Shown: positions 6,880 through 16,219, counted from the first letter of the stretch. The stretch: 24,904 nt of DNA from an uncultured Collinsella sp. (GCA_937934165.1 CALGZX010000088.1:1-24904); one strand, 5' to 3'. Made by a program: numbers and translations. Notes: generated from the letters alone by a model not told the origin.

Positions 6880-9362
6880 AACGAGAAGTACTCACTGTCG
6901 GAGGATAGGTTTGGTCCGAGCCACGGGTCGCCATCGAGGAAGAACTCAGGCCAGTGCTGCATGAACAGCGCCTGCTCACGCTTCCAGCGGCGCAGCTTTT
7001 CCTCGTTGGCCTCTTCCCTGCCGCGCGAGGTGAACTCGTAGTGGTACAGCTCGGCATAGGGCGTAAAGATGGTGCGGTAACCCGCCTCCCACACGCGCAG
7101 GCAAAAGTCTGCGTCGTTAAAGCCGACGGCGAATTCCTCGTTGTAGCCGCCGACGCGCTCAAATACGTCGCGTCGCACCATCTGGCAGGCACCCGTCACG
7201 GCGCTAAAGTTGCCCGGGCGCACGGCACGGGCAAGATAGCCCTCGCGCTTTGCCGAGAAGTCCTGGTTGGCATGGGCAAGTGCGCCACGCACGCCAACCA
7301 AAATGCCGGCATGCTGCACCAGATGATCGGCAAAGTAGAGTTTGGCGCCCACCACGCCCGCATCGGGACGCTGCAGATAGCCCATCATCTCTTCGATAAA
7401 GTCCGGGCTTATGACCTCGGTATCGTTGTTCAGCAGCAGCAGGTAGTCACCCTTGGCGTGCTTCACACCAAAATTGATGATCTGAGAGTAATTGAACTCG
7501 CCCGGCCAGTACACAACGCGCGCGATGCCCTTGCCTTCGGATGCTGCAGCCACGCGCTCTGGCAGGGTTTCGTAATACGCAAACGTCTCCGGGGCTTCAC
7601 TGTTGTTCTCCACCAAGACGATCTCGTAATTGGTATACGTGGCCTTCTGGGCGATCGACATCACGCAGGCATCGAGCGTCTCAATGTGATCCTTGGTGGG
7701 GATCACAATGCTCACCAGCGGCGCAGGCTCCGGCAGCGCATGGCGCATGCGGTAGACAAACGGCGTCTCGGTCTCCTCGACCGTTCCGTGAACGCCCAGC
7801 GCGTTAAAGTGGCGCTGCAGCGCAAGACGACCCGCTTCAATGGCATACGGCTTGCTATCGGCAGAGCCATCGGCGGTCGATCCCGGATGCACGCGCCAGT
7901 GATACAGCACATGCGCAACGTGCTCAAAGCGCGCGCCGGCTGCAAGGCAGCGAAGCGTCAAGTCGTAGTCCTGGGCGCCCGCAACGTCTTCTGGGGACAT
8001 ACCAATGTGATCGATGAGCGCCTTCTCCACCATCAGGAAATGCGTCACGCAGTTATGGCTATAGAGCAGGTCGACGTTGAGTACGGTCTTAAAGACCGGC
8101 TGGCCCCACTCCCCCGTTTTCTGGAACATGTCCTCGTCGCAGAACAGGACCTGGGGACGCTCGCCCTCGGCCGCCTTATTCAGCGCGGCAACATAGTGGA
8201 ATAACGCGTCCGGTTCCAGGATGTCGTCATGGTCCAAGAACGCGATGTAGTCGCCCGTCGCTTGCTCGATACCTGCGTTGGTGTTGACCACAATGCCGCC
8301 GTTGCCGGGAAGTTCGATGCGACGGATGCGCTCGTCGTTGGCACCTGCCGCAAGGGCGGCCACCACATCCCATTCAGGCGAGGCATCCATAAGGAGCAGT
8401 TCCCAGTTGTCATAGCTCTGGGCTAGCACCGAGTCCAGCAGCTCACGCAGGTAGACCCGATCAGTCTTGTAGCACGGCACCACAATGCTCACGAGCGGCC
8501 TATAGGCAAAGGCCGCCGAAGCGACACGCTGGCACGCCAGATCGCCCGGCTTTGCGCGATGCTGCTCAAACCAACGTCGATAAGCTGCGTCGTCTGCGCG
8601 CGCGTCCTTCATGCGGTTCCAACTGTCATCGACCATGCCGTTGTACAGGCGACCATCCATGGCGCAAAACCCGCTCTGGATCTGCTCCGTGGGATCGCTC
8701 ACAATCGCGACAAAATCTCGTATATCCTGAGGCATCTCAACGCTCAGATACGTTTTATTGACGCGGCAACCGTTGCGCTGCGGCACATCGACCTGCGACT
8801 CAAACACATGCACGGTAGCATCGATGGCATTCATATGCGTATCGAAGATCTGGAGCTCAGGTGAGCACTGGGGTTCTCCCGCCCAGGTAACCTCATAGCG
8901 CCACACCGCGCCGACGTCTGCCGGTAAATAGCGAATGGCATCGATCTCGTTGCGACCGCAGCATTCGCCACGCTGCGCATCGCGGATAAGCGCGCACAGC
9001 GCAGGCTTTGCTTTGTAGTTAACCTTGGATTCCAGCTTGGCCACGCGGCTATCGAGGCGAATGGAGCCCAACCTTTGGCCACCGGATGCAAAAACGACAT
9101 CCATCGACGAGCCATCCAAAAACGGAAGCACCAAGACGGCGAGCTCGCGCTCGTAATCGGAAACGGAAGGACAAAGCGCCAGTACACGGCCATGATCGAC
9201 CGGGAGCACCAGCGACGGCACACAAGAACCGCTCGTCGTCGCATGGGCAAACGCCTGAGAGCCCTCCCGCTCAATAAGCGCGGCGACATCCTGACCGGCA
9301 AAACGAAGCAGCACAAACAGACGGCCCTGACTGCGGCAAAGTGCCAAACGCTTGATACTCAT
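6876..9362 (-). CDS. Large glycosyltransferase with two GT2 domains
   Basis: This is an 828-residue protein with an N-terminal ~280-residue region that I do not recognise. The first GT-A domain begins P-L-V-S-I-V-V-P-C-Y at ~289, with the metal-binding D-H-D-D at 377-380 and G-A-Q-D-Y-D-L near 462. A second GT2/WbbL-like domain begins P-L-V-S-I-V-I-P-T-K at ~548, with L-L-L-N-N-D-T-E at 642-649 and F-N-D-A-D-F-C near 748. Such tandem transferases add sugars in rhamnan-like wall polysaccharides or capsules from nucleotide sugars at the inner membrane face; the sugar is unknown. The ATG follows the TAG of the upstream gene directly (TAGATG), with GAGAAG as ribosome site, so it is the last gene of the minus-strand operon. 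Its 3' end is the segment repeated at 508-885 and 3786-4000. Confidence 0.88.
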   Translation of the reverse strand: MSIKRLALCRSQGRLFVLLRFAGQDVAALIEREGSQAFAHATTSGSCVPSLVLPVDHGRVLALCPSVSDYERELAVLVLPFLDGSSMDVVFASGGQRLGSIRLDSRVAKLESKVNYKAKPALCALIRDAQRGECCGRNEIDAIRYLPADVGAVWRYEVTWAGEPQCSPELQIFDTHMNAIDATVHVFESQVDVPQRNGCRVNKTYLSVEMPQDIRDFVAIVSDPTEQIQSGFCAMDGRLYNGMVDDSWNRMKDARADDAAYRRWFEQHRAKPGDLACQRVASAAFAYRPLVSIVVPCYKTDRVYLRELLDSVLAQSYDNWELLLMDASPEWDVVAALAAGANDERIRRIELPGNGGIVVNTNAGIEQATGDYIAFLDHDDILEPDALFHYVAALNKAAEGERPQVLFCDEDMFQKTGEWGQPVFKTVLNVDLLYSHNCVTHFLMVEKALIDHIGMSPEDVAGAQDYDLTLRCLAAGARFEHVAHVLYHWRVHPGSTADGSADSKPYAIEAGRLALQRHFNALGVHGTVEETETPFVYRMRHALPEPAPLVSIVIPTKDHIETLDACVMSIAQKATYTNYEIVLVENNSEAPETFAYYETLPERVAAASEGKGIARVVYWPGEFNYSQIINFGVKHAKGDYLLLLNNDTEVISPDFIEEMMGYLQRPDAGVVGAKLYFADHLVQHAGILVGVRGALAHANQDFSAKREGYLARAVRPGNFSAVTGACQMVRRDVFERVGGYNEEFAVGFNDADFCLRVWEAGYRTIFTPYAELYHYEFTSRGREEANEEKLRRWKREQALFMQHWPEFFLDGDPWLGPNLSSDSEYFSF

Positions 9363-10430
9363 CTACACTTCTCGCTTTCCCAGGGCGTTCGCAGCCATGC
9401 GCTTGTACGCGCCCAGGCGTCCAAATCTCAAGACGTCGTAATTGAACATGAGCTTTTTGCACAAACGAGCAGCAGGAGCCTTACCGACAAGCGCCGCACG
9501 CACCATGGCGGCAACAGAAGGATCGCATTGCGCAAGCGCAGCATCACTGCCCACGGCAGAACCGTCAAGCGCCGCGGCAACGGCAGCGAACACCTTGCCA
9601 CAGCCCAAGCCCAGGAGCCTGAGCGCATCGTACAGCACCAGATCACACAGGAAGTACGCCAGGTCATCGGCATGCTGGGCATCGAGCCCATCACGGCGCC
9701 AATCGGCCAGCACCGCGGAGTAGATCTTCACGTGCTCCAGCAAACGTGTCTCATCGTCATAGCGCATGGTGTCCATGAGCGAGCCCTTGCGTGCCACGCG
9801 ATAGTCGTACAGCTTGTTCGAGATAAGCGCAGTCTTGCGCGAACGGCCATAGACGGCAAAATCAAAGACCTGATCCTCGCCATACTTAACGGTTTCGTCG
9901 AACACGATCCCGTTGCCCAGCAAAAAAGCGCGCTTGCAAGCGGTGCGCCATGCAAAGGGGCGAGACGCTTCCTTAAACAGCAGGTCGGAGCTATAGCCCT
10001 CAAACGAAACGTCGCGTGGGCTCAGCACATAGTTAAGCCACGGATACCCCGCCTCCAGCGGATACGGGTTCGCGCCAAAGGTCAAAACGTCGCAATCCTC
10101 ACGCTCAAAGGCATCGACGATTACACGGCACGCATCGGGCGTAAAGCGGTCGTCGGAATCCAAGAACGCGACGATGGGAGCCGAGGACGCAGCGATACCC
10201 GCATTGCGGGCGCTCGACAGACCACCGTTGGGCTTATCGACCAGCTTAAAGCGCGAATCCTTTTCGCAATAAGCAGCTGCAATATCGCGCGACCCATCCG
10301 GCGAGCCATCGTTGACCAGCACACCTTCCCAACCGGGCATATCCTGCGCGAGTAGGGAATCCAGGCACCATGCCAGGCACTCCTCCACCTTGTAGATAGG
10401 AACGACGACGGAAATCTTAGGGGTAGCCAT
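9363..10430 (-). CDS. Family-2 glycosyltransferase
   Basis: This is a 355-residue GT-A fold transferase. K-I-S-V-V-V-P-I-Y-K opens the domain, V-L-V-N-D-G-S-P-D-G-S is the nucleotide-binding segment, G-G-L-S-S-A-R-N-A-G follows, and F-L-D-S-D-D is the DXD metal site. The C-terminal half has Y-G-E-D-Q-V-F-D-F, the acceptor-side motif of EpsJ/CpsI-like enzymes. ATG at 10430 is preferred because AGGAG lies nine bases upstream; an in-frame GTG at 10436 would be only three bases from it. It is followed immediately by the large glycosyltransferase and is probably translationally coupled. The donor and acceptor sugars cannot be read from sequence. Confidence 0.85.
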   Translation of the reverse strand: MATPKISVVVPIYKVEECLAWCLDSLLAQDMPGWEGVLVNDGSPDGSRDIAAAYCEKDSRFKLVDKPNGGLSSARNAGIAASSAPIVAFLDSDDRFTPDACRVIVDAFEREDCDVLTFGANPYPLEAGYPWLNYVLSPRDVSFEGYSSDLLFKEASRPFAWRTACKRAFLLGNGIVFDETVKYGEDQVFDFAVYGRSRKTALISNKLYDYRVARKGSLMDTMRYDDETRLLEHVKIYSAVLADWRRDGLDAQHADDLAYFLCDLVLYDALRLLGLGCGKVFAAVAAALDGSAVGSDAALAQCDPSVAAMVRAALVGKAPAARLCKKLMFNYDVLRFGRLGAYKRMAANALGKREV

Positions 10431-10442
10431 AATCACGCGCTC

Positions 10443-11561
10443 CTACTGTGCCGCCGGCACGTCGTCGGGATGCGGGTTATCGCCGTAGGCGCGCTGATAC
10501 GTCAGCACGCGCCAGACCAGCGGCAGGCCGCCGATCTTAAAGTAGTGCTTAAACGTATTGAGCTTGCCAGGCTTCTTAAAATCAAAGCGCGAATCGATAT
10601 AAGCGCGGGGCGATTTAACCATCAAACGCAGGTCGGTCTCGCCGCGCGGATCGAACAGTGACAGGTCAAAGCGACCAGCATCCCAATCGGCCTTGAGCTC
10701 GGGCGATGCTTTCTCCCAAAACTGCTCGCGCAACCCATCGACCAGACGCTCATCATTCCAGCGGTACGTATCGACCTTCATGCGCATTAAAATGCCCTGA
10801 AGCCGAGCCTTAAGCTCGGGGCGCCCATCCAAAAAGCGCTGCATCTCGGCATATTCGTCGCACACGCAGAACACCTTGTTGGGCGAGTTAACAGAACTCT
10901 TCTCGTTATCCTGGCGATAGCACAAAATGGGGTCCATAATAAACGCGGCACGCTCGGCGCAAGCCCAAACCTTAAAGTTAAAGCCTGCGTCCTGATACGA
11001 GGCGCCCGGCGTGGGAAGGAACCGAATCTGATTGTCGTTGAGGAACTCGCGCCGATAGATAGCCGACCAAATGGAAGGTTTGCGGTAGAAGATGCCCGGG
11101 CGATCGCCGGGGCGATACGCGGCGCCCGTCATATGCTCGTCGATAATTCCAAACAGCTCGCGGCGCTCGCTGGGCGCAGACCAGTACAGGTAAAAGTCGC
11201 CCTTAACGACATCAGCATGCTCGGCGTCGGCCTTGGCAACCAACTTTTGAAGCGAATCCTCGAACATAAAGTCATCGGACTCCAAAATGCCCACGTACTC
11301 GCCACGCGCCATCTCCAGGCCGCGGTTCATCGAGTCGCCGTAGCCGCTATTGGCCTTGTCAATCATCTTGACGCGCGCATCGCGTGCCATGTACTCGCGG
11401 ATGATATCCGGCGAGCTATCGGTAGAGCCATCGTTGATGCAAATGATCTCAATGTCCTTGAGCGACTGTGTCACAGCGGAATCGAGGCACTCGCGCAGGT
11501 AGCGCTCAACATTGCAGATGGGAATAAGCAACGAAACTTTAGGGGTATCAGAGTTCTGCAA
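10443..11561 (-). CDS. Family-2 glycosyltransferase with long C-terminal extension
   Basis: This is a 372-residue protein. The N-terminal GT2 domain has K-V-S-L-L-I-P-I-C-N, I-C-I-N-D-G-S-T-D-S-S, N-S-G-Y-G-D-S-M-N-R-G and the DXD-like L-E-S-D-D. A ~250-residue second part carries K-P-S-I-W-S-A-I-Y-R-R, L-P-T-P-G-A-S-Y-Q-D and C-Y-R-Q-D-N-E-K-S-S-V-N-S. It starts with TTG: a perfect AGGAGG lies five bases upstream and no better start exists. It is a close paralogue of the gene at 12683-13786, sharing the same segments in the same order. It probably adds a sugar in the wall or capsule polysaccharide made by this cluster. Confidence 0.87.
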   Translation of the reverse strand: MQNSDTPKVSLLIPICNVERYLRECLDSAVTQSLKDIEIICINDGSTDSSPDIIREYMARDARVKMIDKANSGYGDSMNRGLEMARGEYVGILESDDFMFEDSLQKLVAKADAEHADVVKGDFYLYWSAPSERRELFGIIDEHMTGAAYRPGDRPGIFYRKPSIWSAIYRREFLNDNQIRFLPTPGASYQDAGFNFKVWACAERAAFIMDPILCYRQDNEKSSVNSPNKVFCVCDEYAEMQRFLDGRPELKARLQGILMRMKVDTYRWNDERLVDGLREQFWEKASPELKADWDAGRFDLSLFDPRGETDLRLMVKSPRAYIDSRFDFKKPGKLNTFKHYFKIGGLPLVWRVLTYQRAYGDNPHPDDVPAAQ

Positions 11562-11635
11562 GAGAACCTCCTGTTGAATAGCGTGTAACAGGGTTATTTT
11601 AGCAGCGAAGCAACAGCGCGCGGCAGCGCCCAGAA

Positions 11636-12676
11636 TTAGATAAAGCGCTCCAGGCAGGCCTTGAGACCGCGGATCGAAAGATAGAACAGCGTGGCGTCTG
11701 CCATCGAAACGCCCGAGGTCGCCGCAACGAGCTTGTGGGCAACACGGCGAACGGCGCCCTTAGCAGGCATATCTGCCCAGTCCGTTCCCAAAAACGTCGC
11801 GAGGTCCATGTTGACGCGAGCCGCCACGCGATGGAAGTCATCGGCATCCAAGCGCGCCAGGTCGAACACAGTTAGGTCCAAAAACCAAGTTATCAGCTCG
11901 CCGGGACACAGGTCCAAAAGACCATAGGCCGCCCAGTCTTCCAAGACCTCCTCGAGCATCTTCATGTGGGCGTCAAGCTTTTTGGCGCGCGCCTCGGCAC
12001 TGTTGAACTCGTGCGTCGCCGATTCGCTCTCCATCACGTAGTGGTAGAACTTGTCAGGCATGACGACGGTCCTGCGGGCAAGCGCATAAGCCGCAAATTG
12101 GAAGACGACGTCCTCGCCCAAAGCCAAACCGGGGGCGAAGCGTATGCCTTCGCGATTGAGCAGCTCGCGCGAAAAAGCCGCACGGCAGGCATAGGGCTGC
12201 GCATTCGAATGGAACAGCAGTTGGGGATCACGGGCGCCGAAGGTACCAGCTTTGGGGCTCATGAGTTGCTGGACGCGCTTGGGGGCAGCATCGGCAGGTT
12301 CACAGACGCCGCCAAAAACGGCGGCCTCGGCATCTGCAGACTCCATGGAATGCAGCACGTGCTCGACCGTCCGGGCATCGATGTAATCGTCGGCGTCTAC
12401 AAAGAAAACCACCTCGCCCTTGGCGACATCGATTCCAGTATTTCGAGCGCACGAGACGCCAGCGTTTTCCTGGTCAATCACCAGTACGCGATCGTCGGCC
12501 TGCGCAATCTGGCGCAACACGTTCAACGAAACATCAGTCGAACCGTCGTTGACGCAGACAACCTGAATCGAGCGCTCGGACTGGGCCAACAGCGAATCGA
12601 CGCATCGCTGAATGGAGCGCGCAGAGTTGTAAACGGGGACGACAATGGTAGCTTTAGGACACGAGGCCTCTCCCAT
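11636..12676 (-). CDS. Family-2 glycosyltransferase
   Basis: This is a 346-residue GT2 enzyme: A-T-I-V-V-P-V-Y-N-S at the start, V-C-V-N-D-G-S-T-D-V-S, A-G-V-S-C-A-R-N-T-G, and F-F-V-D-A-D-D-Y as the metal site. L-A-L-G-E-D-V-V-F-Q-F is the acceptor-side motif. It resembles the gene at 9363-10430 in domain order and length more than it resembles its two direct neighbours. The ATG lies six bases after the upstream gene's TAG, with a GAGGGGG run just before that stop as the probable ribosome site. A 74-base gap with no strong hairpin separates it from the next gene, so the operon probably continues. Confidence 0.86.
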   Translation of the reverse strand: MGEASCPKATIVVPVYNSARSIQRCVDSLLAQSERSIQVVCVNDGSTDVSLNVLRQIAQADDRVLVIDQENAGVSCARNTGIDVAKGEVVFFVDADDYIDARTVEHVLHSMESADAEAAVFGGVCEPADAAPKRVQQLMSPKAGTFGARDPQLLFHSNAQPYACRAAFSRELLNREGIRFAPGLALGEDVVFQFAAYALARRTVVMPDKFYHYVMESESATHEFNSAEARAKKLDAHMKMLEEVLEDWAAYGLLDLCPGELITWFLDLTVFDLARLDADDFHRVAARVNMDLATFLGTDWADMPAKGAVRRVAHKLVAATSGVSMADATLFYLSIRGLKACLERFI

Positions 12677-12682
12677 GCCGAC

Positions 12683-13786
12683 CTACCCCCTCAGCGATTC
12701 GATGAGGAAGGCGGCGACCACGCTCGGGCCTCCAACCGAGGCGTAATACTTAGCACGCCCCAAGGCACCATCCGTCGCAAAACTCGGATGCTCGTCAACC
12801 CAGCCCTCAGGATCTTTGAGGATGGCAGCGAGATTCGCGCGCTTCCACGGCTTGAGGTCGTCAAGCGAAAAGTCCCCGGCGTCCAAGGCCGCTTGGAACT
12901 CCTTGGCCATCTGAACCAGGAACTCCTTATAGAACTTAGGCGCCAGGCGCACGTAGTTCCACATGTACGAATCGTACTTAATGAGCTGATTGAACTTGAG
13001 CATGCGCGCGACATCGCCGCTTGCGTGGCCGCGGGCATAATCTTCTCGAATCCAACGCTCAATCTCGGCATACTCGGTATTGACGCAAAAGACCTTAGCC
13101 GAAGAATTGACCGAGGAATTCTCGTTGTCCTGGCGATACGACAACACGGCATCATGTAGGTAAACAGCCTTATCGGCGCACGCGATCACCTTAAAGGCGA
13201 ACGACGTGTCCTGAAAGGATGCCCCCGGAGTCGGCAAGAACTTGATGCCGTTGCGCTCAAGAAAATCGCGACGGTACACGGCCGACCAAATCGACGGCTT
13301 TTGCTTAAAGAACTGCGTCGTATCGCTCGGGTGCACTGGCTTGCCACAGTCCTTGGCTTTAAACATCTCGTGCAGCGAACGGCGCTCCTCGGGCTTAGAC
13401 CAGTAGAAATCAAAGTTCGCCTTCGCAAAGTCGGCATTATTGCCATCGGCGGCCGAGACAAGCTTTTCGAGTGCGTCGGGCACCATAAAGTCATCGGACT
13501 CCAAGATGCCAACGTACTTGCCGCGCGCCATCTCCAGGCCGCGGTTCATCGAGTCGCCGTAGCCGCTGTTGGCCTTGTCGATCATCTTGACGCGCCCATC
13601 GCGCTCCATATACTCGCGGATAATCGCCGGCGAGTTGTCGGTCGACCCGTCGTTAATGCAGATGATCTCTATATCCTTGAGCGTCTGCGCCAGGGCGGAA
13701 TCGAGACACTCGCGCAGGTAGCGCTGAACATTGTAAATGGGAATAAGCAGCGACAGAACAGGGCTGCCAGAGGCGTTAGTAGACAA
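12683..13786 (-). CDS. Family-2 glycosyltransferase, paralogue of the gene at 10443-11561
   Basis: This is a 367-residue protein with the same two-part build as its paralogue: GT2 domain (L-S-L-L-I-P-I-Y-N, I-C-I-N-D-G-S-T-D-N-S, N-S-G-Y-G-D-S-M-N-R-G, L-E-S-D-D) and an extension with K-P-S-I-W-S-A-V-Y-R-R, L-P-T-P-G-A-S-F-Q-D and S-Y-R-Q-D-N-E-N-S-S-V-N-S. It also starts with TTG, five to six bases after AAGGAG. It is the first gene of the minus-strand cluster, so the operon promoter should lie in 13787-13898. The C-terminal parts of the two paralogues diverge, which suggests different acceptors. Confidence 0.87.
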   Translation of the reverse strand: MSTNASGSPVLSLLIPIYNVQRYLRECLDSALAQTLKDIEIICINDGSTDNSPAIIREYMERDGRVKMIDKANSGYGDSMNRGLEMARGKYVGILESDDFMVPDALEKLVSAADGNNADFAKANFDFYWSKPEERRSLHEMFKAKDCGKPVHPSDTTQFFKQKPSIWSAVYRRDFLERNGIKFLPTPGASFQDTSFAFKVIACADKAVYLHDAVLSYRQDNENSSVNSSAKVFCVNTEYAEIERWIREDYARGHASGDVARMLKFNQLIKYDSYMWNYVRLAPKFYKEFLVQMAKEFQAALDAGDFSLDDLKPWKRANLAAILKDPEGWVDEHPSFATDGALGRAKYYASVGGPSVVAAFLIESLRG

Positions 13787-13852
13787 ATGTGCTCCTTAGG
13801 AAATACCTGTCGTTTCATGGTATCAAAGGGTCAGCGCGCTAGCGGGCGTTTA

Positions 13853-13858
13853 TATAAT
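13853..13858 (+). promoter_or_regulatory. Consensus -10 box before the acyltransferase
   Basis: A perfect TATAAT lies 40 bases before the ATG at 13899, inside the 112-base divergent region between the minus-strand glycosyltransferase operon and the plus-strand acyltransferase. No good -35 match is visible 17 bases upstream. Confidence 0.4.
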
Positions 13859-13898
13859 CTATGGAGCTCGCAGAGGCAAACCGATAAGAAAGGACGTC

Positions 13899-15029
13899 AT
13901 GCAGCCCAAAGCCGCACGCAACATACCCATCGAAGCGCTGCGTTTGGTCGCGGTCGCCGGCATCGCGGTGTTCCACACCTTTCAGTGGACCTTCCAAGCC
14001 GTCTGCGTCGGCGCCGTGGAATATGCCCCACTTGCGATATTCCCCTATTCCGGCGCGCTCGGTTTTATTAACTTGCTTGGCTGCTGGGCCAACGAGGTCT
14101 TCTTTATGATCTCGGGCTATTTTCTCATCGCTTCGGCCGCGCGTGCTTGGGACGGTGGAGCAACGTGGAAGTCGCAAATGCAACGGACGGCGCAGCGCCT
14201 TGGCAAGGTCATTATGCCCACTGCGTTTTATTGCCTCGTGGCGCTCGCGTGGTCCACGGTCGTCTCACCCATTCCCGATGTTACCCTCAATACGCACTAC
14301 TGGTACACGCTAGGCCTTGAGTTTATCTGGGTCTATGCCGCCACGGTCTTCATGGCGCCATGGTTTGGACTGGCCAAGAGTCGACTCTCCCAGAAGAGCT
14401 ACACGACGACGGTCATCGCCGTTAGCATCCTCGCATTCGTTGCTAACGGGTATTTGGCCGCCATGAGTGCGACAAGCGCCGGCGAGTTTTCTTGGCTCCA
14501 AAAGCTCATGAGCGCTACCACGTACGTAGTCGCGTTTTTGATCGGCGGACTGCTCCGCGACGTTACCGATGTCATGGATTCGGACAGGGTGGGCGCCTTG
14601 GGCATGCGCTCGCTCGTAACGGTTTTGGTGCTCACCATCATCCTGGAAGGAGCACTCTCCTTCACCGACAACCTCACGGCGATGACAATCCTCTCCTACA
14701 AATCGACCTCGCTGATCTCGTTTGCCCTCGCTGCCGCCTCCCTGCTCTTTGCGGCAACCCAACGCAGTGCCCCAGGCAATTCGCGGACTGCAGGTGCCAT
14801 CGTCACCTTATCGACCGCCACGCTCGGTTTCTATGTGATGCAGTCGCTCACCAGTAGCCTGTGGCGTCCCGTCTTCAATACGTTGCTCGCAAACATACTG
14901 GTCAGCCAAAACAGCCCGGCAGTTATATGTATCGTCACGGGTACCGTCATTAGCATCATCTTTGCCTTAGCGCTCCTCATCATCGATGCAGCCAGAAGCC
15001 TTATCACTCGCAAGCTCAAGCGACAATAG
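13899..15029 (+). CDS. Acyltransferase-3 family membrane protein
   Basis: This is a 376-residue integral membrane protein with about ten hydrophobic segments. The N-terminus has the family's Arg...His pattern (I-E-A-L-R-L-V-A-V-A-G-I-A-V-F-H-T-F). W-A-N-E-V-F-F-M-I-S-G-Y-F-L-I and H-Y-W-Y-T-L-G-L-E-F-I-W-V-Y follow at the usual places. Such enzymes acetylate, succinylate or otherwise acylate sugars of surface polysaccharides; lying next to the glycosyltransferases, it probably decorates their product. The ATG has AAAGGA five bases upstream. It is a different subgroup from the frameshifted acyltransferase at 1353-2431. The acyl donor and site are not readable from sequence. Confidence 0.85.
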   Translation: MQPKAARNIPIEALRLVAVAGIAVFHTFQWTFQAVCVGAVEYAPLAIFPYSGALGFINLLGCWANEVFFMISGYFLIASAARAWDGGATWKSQMQRTAQRLGKVIMPTAFYCLVALAWSTVVSPIPDVTLNTHYWYTLGLEFIWVYAATVFMAPWFGLAKSRLSQKSYTTTVIAVSILAFVANGYLAAMSATSAGEFSWLQKLMSATTYVVAFLIGGLLRDVTDVMDSDRVGALGMRSLVTVLVLTIILEGALSFTDNLTAMTILSYKSTSLISFALAAASLLFAATQRSAPGNSRTAGAIVTLSTATLGFYVMQSLTSSLWRPVFNTLLANILVSQNSPAVICIVTGTVISIIFALALLIIDAARSLITRKLKRQ

Positions 15030-15199
15030 ACACGCTGCCGTCAGACGCTAAAGCCGCTACAGCCGTGGCAGGTTCCTGCGTTTTATTCAAAGCTTGCCGC
15101 CAAGGTGCGCCAAGCCTTTACAATAGGACAGTCCCAAGGACGTATTCGATAGCTTCCGCGCAGCACTCGCCCGCCGCGCGTGAAAGGATATATTGCCCC

Positions 15200-16219
15200 A
15201 TGCCTTCAACCCTTCCCGCCCCCATCGATAAGCTCGCCATCGTCGTCGTTACGTACAAACGCCAGGAACTCCTGGCCAATTTGTTCGACTCCATGACCGA
15301 GCTCACGGCCGCGCCCTGGCGCATCGTGATTGTCGATAACGAGAATTCACGCGAGACCGAGGCCATGTGCACCGCATTCAACGAGCGCCTGGCCAACCTG
15401 TGGGGCATCGACACCGAGCAACCTGACGCGCAGGGCGGCACCGACCGCGTCATCTACGCCCCGCAGCTCGAAAACGGCGGCGGTGCGGGCGGCTTCTCCG
15501 CTGGCACTAAATGCGCCTACGACCTGGGCGCCCAGTGGTTCTGGGTGATGGACGACGACGTGCTCGTCATCCCCGAAGGCATCAAGCGTCTTGCCAAGTG
15601 GACCGACCGCTACGATGTCATCCAGGGTTCGCGCCTGGACTTTGACGGCGGTGCCTTCTTTTGGCAATACCAACTCATCCTTTCACTCGGCATTCCCAAC
15701 CCTGTCGCCAAGTGGGACCTAGGACCCGAGGGCTACCGCGCCATGAACCAGCTGTGCTTTGAGGGCGGCATGTTCTCGCGCCGCGTGGTCGACAAGATTG
15801 GCCTGCCTGACGCGCGCTTCTTTATCTACGGTGACGACGCCTGCTATGGCTACGTGGCCAGCCAGCACTTCCCCGCCGCCGTTGTTGCCGACGTGGTGCT
15901 CAAGCGCGCCCGCGCTGTCTCCAACTGGGACATCGCCGGCAAACGACAGCTCAACTCCACGAGCGACACCAACCGCTACTACATCATGCGCAACCGAGGC
16001 TTCCTCGCTCGCTATATGCAGATCTACGGTGACTACCACCCCATGCTGTTCCGCCTGGGCAACGCCGCGACCTTCTGCAAGGAGTTCATTCGCCTGGCCG
16101 CCGTTGACAAGTGCTTTAAGACCGGAATTCCGGCGCTGCGCCGTGGCATGAAGGACGCCCGCAAGATCGTTAAGGATCCCAACTGGAAGCCCATGCCGCC
16201 CATGAAGGACACCGAGTAA
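15200..16219 (+). CDS. GlfT2-like family-2 glycosyltransferase
   Basis: This is a 339-residue GT-A enzyme: L-A-I-V-V-V-T-Y-K-R at the start, I-V-I-V-D-N-E-N-S, N-G-G-G-A-G-G-F-S-A-G, and the metal-binding W-V-M-D-D-D-V-L. The G-G-A-G-G-F segment and the triple-Asp site resemble galactofuranosyl- and rhamnosyltransferases of the GlfT/WbbL type; the donor is uncertain. The ATG at 15200 is preferred: GAAAGGA lies upstream and the family begins just after it. The in-frame ATG at 15065 would add 45 residues of low-quality sequence that no relative should have. It follows the acyltransferase by 170 bases with no clear terminator between. Confidence 0.82.
   Translation: MPSTLPAPIDKLAIVVVTYKRQELLANLFDSMTELTAAPWRIVIVDNENSRETEAMCTAFNERLANLWGIDTEQPDAQGGTDRVIYAPQLENGGGAGGFSAGTKCAYDLGAQWFWVMDDDVLVIPEGIKRLAKWTDRYDVIQGSRLDFDGGAFFWQYQLILSLGIPNPVAKWDLGPEGYRAMNQLCFEGGMFSRRVVDKIGLPDARFFIYGDDACYGYVASQHFPAAVVADVVLKRARAVSNWDIAGKRQLNSTSDTNRYYIMRNRGFLARYMQIYGDYHPMLFRLGNAATFCKEFIRLAAVDKCFKTGIPALRRGMKDARKIVKDPNWKPMPPMKDTE

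Noticed and set aside
6954..8204. Long plus-strand open frame (416 codons) opposite the large glycosyltransferase
   Set aside because: It is the GC-rich shadow of the GT coding strand; it has no recognisable domain and no ribosome site, and the GT motifs are intact on the other strand.
9075..10355. Plus-strand open frame of 426 codons across two glycosyltransferase genes
   Set aside because: It spans the junction of two well-supported opposite-strand genes and is rich in Arg/His/Gln typical of antisense frames.
15065..15199. 45-residue N-terminal extension of the GlfT2-like glycosyltransferase
   Set aside because: It has no ribosome site at 15065 and no family-like sequence; ATG at 15200 has GAAAGGA upstream.
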